A stretch of 64,000 nucleotides of DNA. Source: Botryosphaeria dothidea. Taxonomy: Eukaryota > Ascomycota > Dothideomycetes > Botryosphaeriales > Botryosphaeriaceae. The position numbers and the translations under genes are program-made. Below are positions 1 through 12,228 of this stretch, piece by piece. Below the pieces are notes generated by a model that saw only the letters and a program-made list of their open reading frames with translations, made no database searches and was not told the DNA's origin. The stretch is from the NCBI GenBank assembly GCA_011503125.2, contig WWBZ02000040.1, forward strand, positions 62,001-126,000. Direction: 5' to 3'. How positions within the stretch are numbered: position 1 is the first letter of the stretch; the number at the start of each line of letters is the position of its first letter.

Positions 1-27
1 GGATAATCGGTTCAAAGGCACGGCATT

Positions 28-45
28 ATCTCTCTCTCTCTCTCC
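28..45. repeat. CT microsatellite
   Basis: A short run of alternating C and T near the left edge, followed by other pyrimidine-rich tracts to about 240. Such tracts are common in fungal promoters, so this edge may be the upstream region of a gene outside the window. Confidence 0.6.
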
Positions 46-2910
46 CGCTCTAGCGCGCGCAAGGTAGTGACACCACCAGCCCCAACACGCCTCGCATACC
101 TGTGCGCACCCGCGGGTACACACGTTTAATATTCTTTTCTGCCGGCCCTGCCTTTTTTTTTTCTTCCCGATGTCCTGATCCTTGACCGCTACGTCGTCCG
201 GAACCGTTTCCGATATTGCTGGCTTTTTTTTTGGGTCTCTTTATTCTCTTTGCTTCTTCCCAGCGGGTGCTACGTGCGGCTGTTGTGGTGTTTCTTTTTG
301 ATTCTTAAAAGCGGAGTTGGCGTGGCGCCCGTGCGGAGAGGGCGCGTACATACGCACGGGAAGAAAGGAACAAAAAAAGCCGTGTAAGCGAAGAAGGAAG
401 GAAAAAGTAAAACGTTCGGAGAAGTCAAAGGAGTATTGTTGGGTTTTTGGATTGCGCGTCGTATGCAGGGCTCAAAGCAGGGTGCTGTGCATGGTAGGGG
501 GTTGTGTGAGGGCAGGTTGGGGCGCTGGGAAGTTCGGATCGTGACTTTTTGGGGCAGTGGAGAAGGTGGCGCGGGTAGTGAGCAGAGTATCTGGCGGGCA
601 TTTGAGGAGGGATAAGGGCCAGCGCAGAGCAGGGGTTAATTTGTGGATAGAATGCACGGGTAGAGGAGTGAAGGGCAGGCACTGAAGGAAAAGGGCAGGA
701 TGGAACGGATGACGGCATTACGGAGGTGGTATGCATGCAGTTTCACATTCAGACGAGTGTTGGGCAGTGTATGGAAAGCGTGGAGAAGTGTGGCTGAGGC
801 TGATGCCGATGCATGTGCGATGGCGCGGCTTCCAGTCCGCTTGCAGGTCGGAAGAGATCTCTTCCTTCCCGCTCTCGATGGAGGGTAGCGGTTTTAGCTG
901 CGGATCTTCCCGCCGAGTGCACGGCGTGGTGCGCTAAGAGATGTGGATGGCGGGCTGCTGGCGTGCTGTGGTATTCTCCGGGAGTGGCTTGAAGTGAGTG
1001 TGATGGCCGAATACGAGCTGCGTCGTGCTTCTTACCCGTCCGACTAGAGACTGGTAGGCCAGATGGGGCTTGTTGATAAGGCTGCCTGACATTTTACCCA
1101 CTAACCTGATGCTGTGTAACATATGGTTGGGTTGTGAGGTGGGAGTAGAGCTGATACGAAGTACTTCCTTCTGCATTATGCGGACTGACGCCTGCTTGCG
1201 CCTGTGGCAGGAGAGCTTCCCGGGATTCAAGGTCGACCGTTCATGCCGCACTTGTGAACTCACAGTGTGGCTGCTGGAGAGGCTATTGTTCTAGAGCTGC
1301 TTGGCGGTGGGTAATACGACGGTCGGGGGGGACAGGCGAAGAGTTGGATTGGGCTGGAAAGGTGCTTTGGATGTCACAAGCCTTCTGCGGAGGTCAGCGT
1401 GAATGTCTTTCCGAGGAAAACTCTGACGTTTGTCTAGCAGCAGGTAGGCGATTGAAAGTGTAAGGGGCCGTCTGAGGCGTAATCTTCCTTCACGTTTTGT
1501 TTCTCTTTTCTTTTGGTAATGTCTCGGGCTGATGCCTGAAGTCCGAACGGGCGGATGAGAAGGTGTCGATCCGCGACACTTGGGGATGACCAAGTCTGAG
1601 CCTCCTTGAAAAATGGAGATTGAGCGGAAACTTAAGTTTTTGAAGAATCCAGGACACCTAAATAGACCTAAAGTTCGAGCTAGGGGGCAAGTGTAAAGAG
1701 CGTTGGCGTGCTTTGCCGCGCGAAGCGAAATAGCCAACCCACACACAACCTAAGATCGCGGCCGGCAAGTCTGTGAGCATGTTACATCACACGCCATGGA
1801 AGTAATTTTCCCCACGTCCCCACGCATTTACATCATCCCGCCTTTGACGCCAGCGTTTTTCCAGGGCTTCTGTCTGTAGTACACGTACTCAGCAGTGCAG
1901 CTGATTGATAGACAAGGCGTTGACGGCAACGGAATCAGAACGGCAACTACGCTGAGCTGGTGTCTCAGTGATATCCTGCTCTCTTCTTCCCGTCCCTGAT
2001 GACGCCAAAGGCGGCTCAACGGATCACGACGTTGGTGCAGACGCGAAAACTGAACACAAGCACGCACCAGCCGCCCGTCTTAAAGGTCATGAGACATGCT
2101 AGGGTCTGGATTCTAATGGCTACGAAGCTCAGGCTCGTGCTTGCGGAGGCGTGGAGACGATGGTGCTTGGCTTGTGGAGGATTGATGTTTGTACCACCAT
2201 AGGAGGGAATAATTGGGGAAAAGTGCATGGCGCGTTGCTTTCGAGGCGGGAAAAACGCAATGCCTATCCGTTTCCGCCTGCCAGGTTCTATTCCGTGTAC
2301 GCATTTCCTGCATTATCGTCGCAGCAAAGTCTGGTTGCTCTCGGATCGCGACCACTCGCCTGTGTGGAAACGGTCTTGTACAAACGCATGTAGCTCGCCA
2401 CAAAGCCTGTCGACAAACAGAGCTGGGCCAAGCAAAAGCGCGCAAGGGTGGAAAAAAGCAAGAGGAGGGAAATGAGGGAAGCGGCACCGCGGCAACACAC
2501 GGCCAAAAAGCAAAAATGGAAAAGGTAACGGAGATCGGCGAGGCGAGAAACAAATAGATTGACCCGCAACGGCTATCGCCATGTCCGCTCAAACAACGGC
2601 TCCAGCGCCTCATTTCGGTCGGCACGACGGAACATCATTGGCTGGCGTGCCGCCGATTGAGTCCGTCATCGAAGAGGCCTCCCTTGCCTGTGCCTCATGA
2701 CGTTCATGTCTCCCACATTGGTCTGCCGTGCCACGCCAGCCGAGCCCGCTCTCCCAATAAACGGCGGGGGTTTGCGGATGTGAGGCTCAAGGAGTCAGTG
2801 GTGTCCGCGCGAATTTTGGGCGGTGGTTTGTGCTCAGAACCGGGGTGCGGAGGATCTGAGAACAAGACAGACAACAGGGCAGACGGGGTTTGGCAGGGAC
2901 TATCTCGATC

Positions 2911-2960
2911 TTTTCAGTCTTTTTCAGTCTTTTTGCTTTTTGCTTTTTTGCTTTTTGCTC
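2911..2960. repeat. T-rich short tandem repeat
   Basis: Two copies of the decamer TTTTCAGTCT are followed by four units of the form T(4-6)GC. It is a simple-sequence tract with no associated gene. Confidence 0.7.
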
Positions 2961-5715
2961 TTTCTATGACGAACGCCTGATTAGGCGATTGACCGATGCG
3001 GCGGCAAGCTGAGCGAGAGTGTGATGAGGGGCCCCCACGGCCCACTAGGGAGAGAGCAGATGGGTGTTGGCGGCGCCTTGGCCCCATCACCAAGCCCTCG
3101 ATTCCATCTAGTTGACTCGCCTGGTGGAAGACATCGGAATTCGGTATTGGTGCATCATCTCATGCACGCACTGGTCCGTCTTGTTCGCTTTGGGTTGATG
3201 CATTGTGGAGAGAAAAGAGGGGGTGCACTCGGCGCAGCTAGAGCAGCAGCGCACGGCATCGCTTGTGTATAGCAGGTCGCGGCTGTTTGTACATGGAAAC
3301 TATGGACCGCTAGGGGGGGGGAAACGATGGGCGCTCCAAATTGTAGTAGGTTCTACGCTTACCGCCATGTGAGTTTCCACCGCTTCTCTTCTGCGGCCAT
3401 ACAGAGTTGGTTTTCCATCTTCTCGTGTGTTCGTGGTTGCAAAGTCCCGGGGGGGGGGGGCCAAAACGAACCCTACCCTTTTGATCCTTCGTTCACTCCG
3501 AAACATGGGAACGGGGTCATGAACAACGATGTGGATCGATGGTAGGGTGATGGGCGTAGGGGTGCAATGCTTGCCGATCCATGATAATCATGCGTCGCGA
3601 TGCATGCGCGTCCCCATGCATGCACGCCGTTATGTGGCCCAGCTGGCGGACAAGTGGGTGTGTTGGACGGTGGAGAGGGGACCGTTGATTGGAAGGCTGC
3701 TGTTCTGGTTGTTAGATGGCGCTGAGTGGATGATGGGCGACAGCTTACTGCGGGTAGGGAGCGGGATGCTGCACCTATCCGCTGCAGTGTGGTGTTGGAT
3801 TGGCTTACTGGCTGCTCACATCCGCTTGTTCCGCTCCCTGGCTGCATGTATTTCACTCCCTCCTCGCCCGTTTGGAGATCTCGCGGAGCCTGGTGATGTT
3901 GTTGCATTGATGATTCCTGCGCTGTGCTCAATGCACTGCTTGTCTCACCTTCCCATTGCGTCGCCGCGATGCATCGACGGAGGACATTGTCGTCTTCGAC
4001 ACGGAGTAAAGGTCTGAGGGGAAAGCACAGGCCGATATCGCTTGCGAGGCGCTTCATGTGAAGCATGTGTGCTGAAATGAACGGCGACCTCGTGCGCATG
4101 TCGTACGAGTGGCTCGTTTTCGCGAGCGTTATCAATGGAAGCGTGCGATTTGGGCGGTCTAATTGCGCAACCCAAGAGAAATCGTCAGCAATAATCCTGG
4201 ATGGGCAGAAAAGCGTAACTTGCATGATTCTCGCAGTGCGACGACAGAAGTGTTCTGGTCTGGAGTAGGCGCATTACGGAAAACCTTCGGCTGCATGCTT
4301 CCTATCTTCTCCCAATCATTTCTGATGTCGGGCCTTCTCACTCCTCTTGCTGTACGGGTGCATTTTGTGGAAAGAACCTATTTGAATGTTGAGGAAGGCC
4401 AGGATGAATGTGTAGGGTGTCCGAGATGTACCGTTGGAGATCAAGACTGGTCCGATGCCTGAGCTTGGGCAGTCGTACTGCCAGATCCTCATGACTCTGA
4501 CTTCAGAGAGTGCGTCTGAAGGATGCAGATGCTCCCTATGGCTGGAAGTGCCACAGTGCGGTGCAGGAATACCCTCGCTTCATACAATCCCAACGCTTGC
4601 TTCGACGAGACACATCATCACGAACAGGATTGATCCTGCAATCGAGTGAGTGTCACTGATGGAAGAGCTCAAGCGTAATAGCCGTATGACGAACATTTGT
4701 GGTTGATTGGAAGCAATGGATGACTCAACAAAGTCGAAGAGCTGAAGTCTCTCCAAAATATCAACAGCTCTCTTTCCCGGTTGTAACTGCGAGACATTAT
4801 GGTAACTTTGAAGCCTGGCGATTATTCGACGAATAAACAGTGTACTCCAACAACAAAGGATCAAAATCCTTCGCGAGGATGGTTATAGAAGGGTGCCAAA
4901 GCTCCTCTCAACATTCTATGCATCTTTCAACCTTGGAATTCGGAGAGTAGAGCTTACTGAACACGTCGCATGAGAAAACTCAGCCAACTGCGGCTTTTTT
5001 GCCGAATGGAAACCTCTCTCAATACGGAGTACCGCCGCCCAGCGAAGCGCAGGATATCAAAGAGCTCTCAACAAGCACCGCTCCGGGACAGCTCGGGGAC
5101 AGGATAGGAAAAGGGCATAAGGCTCACAATCGAATCCCACTCTCGTCTGGAAGAATACGGCGCTTGCTCATCCCAATCTTTCCCCATTCATCCGCAAAGT
5201 ATAGCCTCGCCGACCGCAAGGCACGCCAAGGCGCACCATCGCTCCGAGACACGAGGGACAGCTCACGAAAATAGACACCGCGTCGGTGTTTCTGCTTCTG
5301 ACAAGCGATCAGCGAAAAGAAGTCAGTGGAGAAAGAAGCGTTGGGCACCCACGCGTCAACAGCCAGCTAAGCCAGAGCGCTAGAGCCGCCGTTTCGAAAA
5401 GTAGAGAGGGTAGAGAGAAACCACTCACCCACACCCGGCACTAAAGTCGACCAAGGCTTTTCAACCGGTGGCACTAACGAACGTAGCGTGCAAGAGAACA
5501 GAGACACGACGCTTCGTCAAAACGGCGTATCGTACGAAGTCGCCGAGCTTCCTGCCTGTGCGCCTTTTGCGTGCGTCATCCGCCAAACGTCGTCACCAAA
5601 ACGTTAGTTCGGCGCCTCGAGGGTGTCCGGTGCTCAGTGTCCTGCCCCACGATTTCAGGAATCCTGTATACGAAACGAACCGCAAAAGTATAGCAATACG
5701 AAGCGCGAGTAAGCA

Positions 5716-5798
5716 TGGGGAGTTGAAGCATTCGCCCGGATGCAAGTGTTCAGCAAAAATGATTACACTCACGTCCGGCCGAATGCTTCGACTCCCCA
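5716..5798. repeat. Miniature inverted-repeat element, copy A (83 bp)
   Basis: The left end starts TGGGGAGTTGAAGCATTC and the right end, read on the other strand, starts TGGGGAGTCGAAGCATTC. The arms match over about 24 bp with two or three mismatches. The short AT-richer core resembles that of the copy at 62500. No clear target-site duplication flanks it. The element is non-coding and looks like a MITE or a hairpin-forming repeat. Confidence 0.75.
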
Positions 5799-8700
5799 GA
5801 CATGTGCACTTGCCGATGTAAGACCGTGCTCGTACTCTTTTGCCAAACCGTGACTCCATAATTAACCCGCAACAAAAGCATCATCCTTCGGGCATCGTCC
5901 ATCCCGAGGCTTGTATCACCGTGAGGCTCGGCAGATGGAGAAAGTGAAGAGCCAAAAAAAAAAAAGAGACGTCGCTCCCTCCTTCACGTCTCGGACAATC
6001 ACGGGCGTATATCGCACTCACATGTCAAAGCATGTACCTGCAATTAAAAAATGGCTTTGCATTCGTGGCGCTTTCTGTCTTCCGGGCCGTATACGTTCAG
6101 AGATCAACACTGCGCGTAGCAGCCTCACCATCGGCCACATAATATGTCTTGCTCAAGTTACTGAACAATTTTCGTAGTCATGGGGACACCACGAGTAGGA
6201 CAAAGCTGCACACATTTTAGCATCCCTCAACCAAAAAAAAAAAAAAGAGCTGATATGCGTGTAAGCAACCATAAAGGCAATCACAAAAGCAAAAGAAACC
6301 ACACCTGAATGATGCAGTCACGAGGTGGAGAAGGGAACCAACATTCCAAATACTCCCCATGTCGTGAGCCGCAGCCACGCACCTGCCGAGACCGCAAAAA
6401 AAAAAATTGTGGAGAAAGTAAAAGGTACCTGACGGGAAACAGGTGCCCTTCTAATTCACAAGGGACTCTTGCCTGATCTTACCGCGGCGCAGCGATGCGG
6501 CGACGCAAGGCTACTGGTCGAAAATCGCGGACGGCGGACCGAAAAAACAACGCAACATGCATCTCCTTCCGCGTTGACCCTGTACCTTCCTCTTTCCCCG
6601 CTCTTTTTTCTCTCGGCCGGGGTGCAGAGGTAATAGAGTATCCACACGCTAAGGCAGGTAGTCTTCTTGTGCCGTGAGTAGAGTAGTAGTGGTCCCGGTG
6701 TTGAAGGGTGACAAAAGCCGCCACGGCTGACCGGCTCGACTTGAGAGTGTCTGCTGGGAAGAAAAAAAAAATCAAAGAGCTGAGAGCTGTAAAATCCTGA
6801 GGATCACGATCTAGATCCTTCCCGCCCGGACGCTAATGCTTGTGGGGTTTTTTCTTTCGTTGATTGACACTATACCGTTGCAAATCTCTGCGGGCGCGAT
6901 CGATGATGCTTGCTTACCATCTACCACAATTGCTGCACACTACCACCATGAAAGCTCGCAGCGTCATACTTCCGAAGATACTTTATTGCCTCGCCTCAGC
7001 CTTTATCGAAAAAGGGCAATGTAGTGGCGACAAAGGTCGGTAGATCTGGAGCAAAGCCACACCGGAAGAACGGCTGAGAGACCAAGGAGAAGGAAGCTTC
7101 AGATCGCGCTAACTTATCCAGGGTGGATCTCTGTGGACCATCTAGAGCGTTTGGGGTGAGAGAAACAGGCAAGAAACCGGGGGCGAAGGGGTGCAAAGGT
7201 AGGGGATGCTTCGTACGTGAGAGCGGTCTTGTGGTGGGTTTACCAGGAAGGCGTAGATAAGGTAAAACAATCTAAATTCTTTGCCTGCCGTATTCTCACC
7301 AGTGTGGCTTGTCGAGGTGGACGCAGGGCCTCCGGACGACAGATCGCATCTTTAATCCGGTGCCCGTCCGATTGGGCCCGCCGCGCCGTTTTGTGACGGG
7401 ATGCTGTATGCGAAAGGGTAAGAGGTTTGCGGGCCAGGGTAAAGGCGGATTGCCTGAATTGGTATTTTGGAATGCGTCAGAATAGGGAAGGGACCCTTTC
7501 GCTGCAGCGATATACATGTGGAACCTCTCACCGGCTCTCGGAGTTACGAAAACAGCCACTCGGCGAAGTACCGTCGGAAGAGACTGAGGATGTGCACGCG
7601 GGAAGGATCCGGGAATCTAGTGTTTTGGGTATTTTGAGAACCCATGACAAACTTTTGTGGGTGGCGTACATGGTGATGGCGGTGGGTCCTGGCTTCTGGT
7701 TGTCGCCTTATCGTCGTTGCCTCACTGCTATGGATATGCAGGCAACGAATTTGATGAATGCAGGACTGCGGGTGCTGTTGTACATGACTTGTAAAGGGGC
7801 GAGTATCACCTGATTCTGAGCTCGCGGAGGAAGGTTTTCGCGGGAACCTATGCTTTGTATGAGCAAAATGGGACATGGCGACAGGAACAAGCCGTCATGT
7901 CTGGATCGTCTGAGATAGCGCCCATCCACTACTACGAAGACATGCATAAAACTTACTCATATCCCCCAATCAGCGCTAGCGCGGCATACATCATCTAGCA
8001 TCAGAGTGATCTGATCGGAACCCGAGCCGTGGGCCGGACCTGAGGAACATGTGCTTTGGACAACGTTGACCGGCAAGTCACGACTCAGGGAACGGTAAGG
8101 CGGCGAGGAGAAGGGTTGAGTCCCTTGCAGCACCCGCAGGAGGTACGGCAAACCAGGTTCCGATGCTCGCCTTGCCATTTCTCCCGTAATGTGTCTTGCT
8201 GTTGATACCCATCAGGGCCGAATTGCATACGAAGGGCAAAGGACTGTGCCATACCTGAAGTCAGATCTGAGCTCAGACTCAGTCGCATCTTGGTTGCGAT
8301 CGCTCGGCTATCGGTCGCGGAACTAGGGGAGCTCGCCCGCAACCGGGTCACCCGTCCCGCAGATGTGTAGGACAGGATATCCGCTGTGGATGTAGGCTGA
8401 AGTCCAGTGCCAGACCACCCGTCGCGGGAAGCCACCGCCGAGTAGGCATGTGTCTGAATGCTCGAAATAGAAGGGGGCGATGCGAAAGCGCGTGCAGTCA
8501 GATCTCAACGTTTTAGATATATTGCGCTCGAGGCGATAGATTAACCCTCGGACCCGGGTCCCTGCCAGAGATCAGCGCAAATCAATAGTTGCAAAGGCTG
8601 AGTTAAAGTAATTGCGGGTGGGGGTAGAGTGCAGAAGAACCGATGTGCCGACAAAAAGTTATGGAGCAGTTTCTGAGCGAAGATCAGTAAGGGTGAAATG

Positions 8701-8831
8701 ATAGGGCGAGACAAACAGGTACGGTGTGCGAAAAAAGCAAACTGGCAGGGACCAAGATTTCTACGGATGGGCGCTGCAGCCTGATCAGCGCCGCGATACC
8801 TCCGCAGACAAAGAGCCCATCAGGACTGCTA

Positions 8832-8898
8832 TGGAGAGTTGAAGCATGTATGTTGTCCCCGGTGACAGAGTTATCCGGATGAATGCTTCAACTCCCCA
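8832..8898. repeat. Miniature inverted-repeat element, copy B (67 bp)
   Basis: The left arm begins TGGAGAGTTGAAGCAT and the reverse complement of the right arm begins TGGGGAGTTGAAGCAT, one mismatch in 16 bases. The core is shorter than in the other copies. It is the same family as the elements at 5716 and 62500. Confidence 0.75.
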
Positions 8899-11800
8899 CA
8901 GAGTAAAGTTTGTTCAAGGGCTGTGGATGCAGCGGAACACGAAGCAGCTGGCCGGCTTCCGAGATGACGAGGCCAAGCTGCTTCGTCTAAGTGAGCTGTC
9001 AGGAACAATATGGGGAATTTTGCTCCATCAAGCGCGCGCAGGGGACAAGCCCATCTGCAACGAACCTGCATCTCAGAACCTTTTTTTCCGGTGCCCACCC
9101 TCGACCACAGATTCTCCGGAATCCTCGTCCCTGCCTTCCCGAGAGGTCAGAACAAAAAAATAACTTTTGCGACAAGTTCCGGTGCTTCAGTTTTTACTGG
9201 GAGAAGGAATCCGGCCGTCTGTTCCGCGCTACTCATTACGCAATATAGTGGAGGACCGTTGAGATGAGACGCGCGAGAGGCGACATCCGCGGCACCTACC
9301 ACATCTGTGGTAGCGGCGACTTCTGCTTCCACGCCCAACAGGTCAAGCAATGCATTCCTGCTTTTTCTCAGCGCCCAGGCGTGAGTGCGTGCCTTTAGCC
9401 GCTTTCTGATCCGGCTCGTCGGCAGGGCGCTGATGAGTCGCCAGCAATGTAAGTGAGCACCGAGGCAGAGGCACCTAAGCGGTTAACCTTAAAAACTTCC
9501 ATTGAAGCACGCAACAGCCACACGACACGAAGCCAGATCGGGCAATTGTAGGGAAGCTTCGGCGTGCGCGATGGGACAACCCAGCACGGTAGACGGGCCT
9601 GGACGACATGTGGGCCCGTGGAAGGGAACGAAGCAGAGGCGGGAGGGGCTTCTCGGGGTTGGCTCCGCATAGCGGCCACTCGACAGCTGGCGCACGCGAG
9701 GATGGGCCTGTCTAGCAGCGAAGGTCGGCTGCTTGCTCAAAAGCTTGGACGTTGGGGGCCGCAAGCTCAGAACATGCCGACGGGCAATAGGAGAGGCGGC
9801 TAGCGCACCGGCTTGTTGACTCGTGCAAAGCGAACGCGAAGTAGGCGGCGAGTCGTGGGCGCGAGGGCACCGAAAACTGTGGGGATATTCCACCCCAAGT
9901 CATCTCTCGTCGATTGCCTTTCGAGGCGACTATCTCCATGGGGGCATCAGGAGGCAATGAACTATAGGCCGCGGGGGCTTAGTGGTGGAAATTCCGCAAT
10001 AAATTGGGCATGTGCTGGATGTAGCTTAGTTTTGCGAGATGGGCATGAGATGAGCGGTACGCCGTGATGAGAGCAGTGATGCCTGAGTAGCAAGCGAGGC
10101 AGGGCGTGGGTGTGGGGCACCTGGAAAAGATGCGTCTTTCTAGAAGCCCTCGTGCTTGGCGTTGTCGTCAAGGGGCGAGGTTGAGGGCTGCGATTGGAGC
10201 AGGCGCGAGATGATGAAGCGAGCGACGCGGTCAGCGACGCTCAGCACGTGCGCGTGCAGGAGGCAGCGCCGATACGAGGGCCAGCGCGATGAGATGAGGC
10301 AAACGACGCAGAGCGGACCGGTGGAGCGGCAGAGCGGCGGGAGAGCCGCTGCAACCTCCGTCGGGCGCAGGCAACACGCAGCCTTTTCGCGGCAGCGGCG
10401 CATTGAAACGCACAACATCTGGCTCGCGCTGTGGCTCTGCGGCGCGGGGACGGAGTTTCCAAAGCGCGAAGGCCGAGCGCGAGCTTGGGCGCTGCTTTTC
10501 TTTTCTAGCTTTGCGAGTTTCCTGACTCACGCCCCCGGTCGCGATCTGCAGGAGCACTGTCATGTTTGAAGACAGCTTTGCGACGAGGCTCGGGCAGCCC
10601 TGTGGTGCTTGCTTGCGCAAGTAGCACATGGACGGGTGCCTATGACAGTTCTGTTCCAGCAGAGTGAATGATCGGCAGTGGCAGCGCTCCGCGGAGGGGC
10701 CCGCCGTCGCCCACTGGGAATCTGCCCGCGGGAGGATCAATCAATGCTTGCCCTTTTTGCTTGATGTCGGGGCCTCGAACGTCGTGAGCACCCAAAACCG
10801 GAGCAGCGGCACCAGGAGCCTGCCAATGGGAGCCCGCCAAGCTATGATCCGGTAGCCGCCAGCGTCTCTACAAGTCCATGGAAGAGGAGGCGCCGCCGTG
10901 TGAAGCTGCTTAGCGGCTGTCAGGTTTGTCTGTATGACAGATTAGCCATTGCAAACCGCCCGGGGGCTTACGCCCACCCGACTCCGGCTCCAGCCGAGAT
11001 CAAGATCTGGCCGGTGATCACTGCTAGATTCCTTGGCAGTTTCTTGGAACGCCACGCTGCAGCACGGCTGGCCGGCTTAGGAATACTCGTATGCTCGTAG
11101 GAACAGCCAACTCCGCCAACGCCAACCATGCCATTCTCGTTGTGATCTCATACTGCAACAACACAGCTGGAACGTCAATAGAAGCAATTCGAAATACTCC
11201 AACCTGGCGCCAGCCCTTGCTGGCGCGAGCCCTACTCCTGACACAGACGTTTAGTCACACTGCACAAGGCGACAAGCCAGTCGACGGGCAACTGCAGAAG
11301 CCGTTTCCGGCTTTCTTGAGTGACGCTGGGTCGGGGGTCGAGATCTTTTTGAGATGGAGAGGGCGCTGCGCACCCGATTCGTCGGCGGAGCGCGACGGTT
11401 CAATCGCTCTAGAAAGCCCCTGGCGTCGCCTCTCGTTACCCGTGCTCAGGTGAAAAAAAAGCCTTTTTGAAAGCATTGTGTCCTTTCAGGTGAGGATCTG
11501 GAGTGTTCAGGCAGATGAACAAGGGGTGGTAAGAACGCCAGACCATCCAGATTGACCTCTCGACCCTTTGTGTGTGAGTATGCGCTTCAGTTGTCCTTCA
11601 CTTGCGCTGAGACGAAACGCACATGTGAGTGAGATTCAGATCCAGATCCAGATCCCAGCAGATCTGACGGTCGCACTAGATTCCCGAGCGACCACAAATT
11701 GAGATCAGGACGATCCCAGCTGGCAGGTCCGGGCTGCGGGGATCGTTTATTACTTGGGGTTCTGATTGGCTCACTCTTCTGCCCCGTGATGCGTGCGATA

Positions 11801-12155
11801 CGCACTGCTGTTCAGCAATCGTTCGTCGACGTTTGTTCACGCAGTCGAGGAGCACGGCAGTTGTGAGCTCGCTCAATCGCCGCCATGTGGGTTCGCATGA
11901 CTGCCATGTTGTTGCGGAGAATAAGTTGCGCCAGTACGATGAAAGGGGACCGGCGATTCGGCTCATCGTCTACTCGCGCAGCGGGTGAAGGACCGTGAAG
12001 CCTAAAAGCGCTTCTGCGCAACTGGTCGATCGTCTCTTGTCGATCCCCGGACTGGCTGCTATATGCAAGTTAGCGCTATCGACAATCCGCCGGCGATCTG
12101 CCTGCCTTGGTAAGACCAGCCCCTGAGGGTCGACATCACGGCGTATCCTAGCAGC

Positions 12156-12228
12156 TGGGGCATTCGTCCGCACGAAAGCGCTGCGTTTCGAGTGTCATTG
12201 CTATCCGGCCGAATGCTTCCATTGCCCA
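12156..12228. repeat. Degenerate inverted-repeat element, copy D
   Basis: The right arm is well preserved (CCGGCCGAATGCTTCCATTG then CCCA). The left arm is reduced to TGGGG followed directly by CATTCGTCCG, as if the AGTTGAAG part were deleted. Total length matches the other copies, so I read it as an eroded member of the same family. Confidence 0.45.

Noticed and set aside
3473..4225. 250-codon minus-strand open frame in the left gene-free region
   Set aside because: It has no domain, a random-looking composition rich in Ser, Pro, Arg and His, and overlapping open frames on the other strand. I found no support for a gene.
6340..6365. A further half copy of the inverted-repeat element (AATACTCCCCATG)
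   Set aside because: Only about 8 bases match the element end and no partner arm is present.
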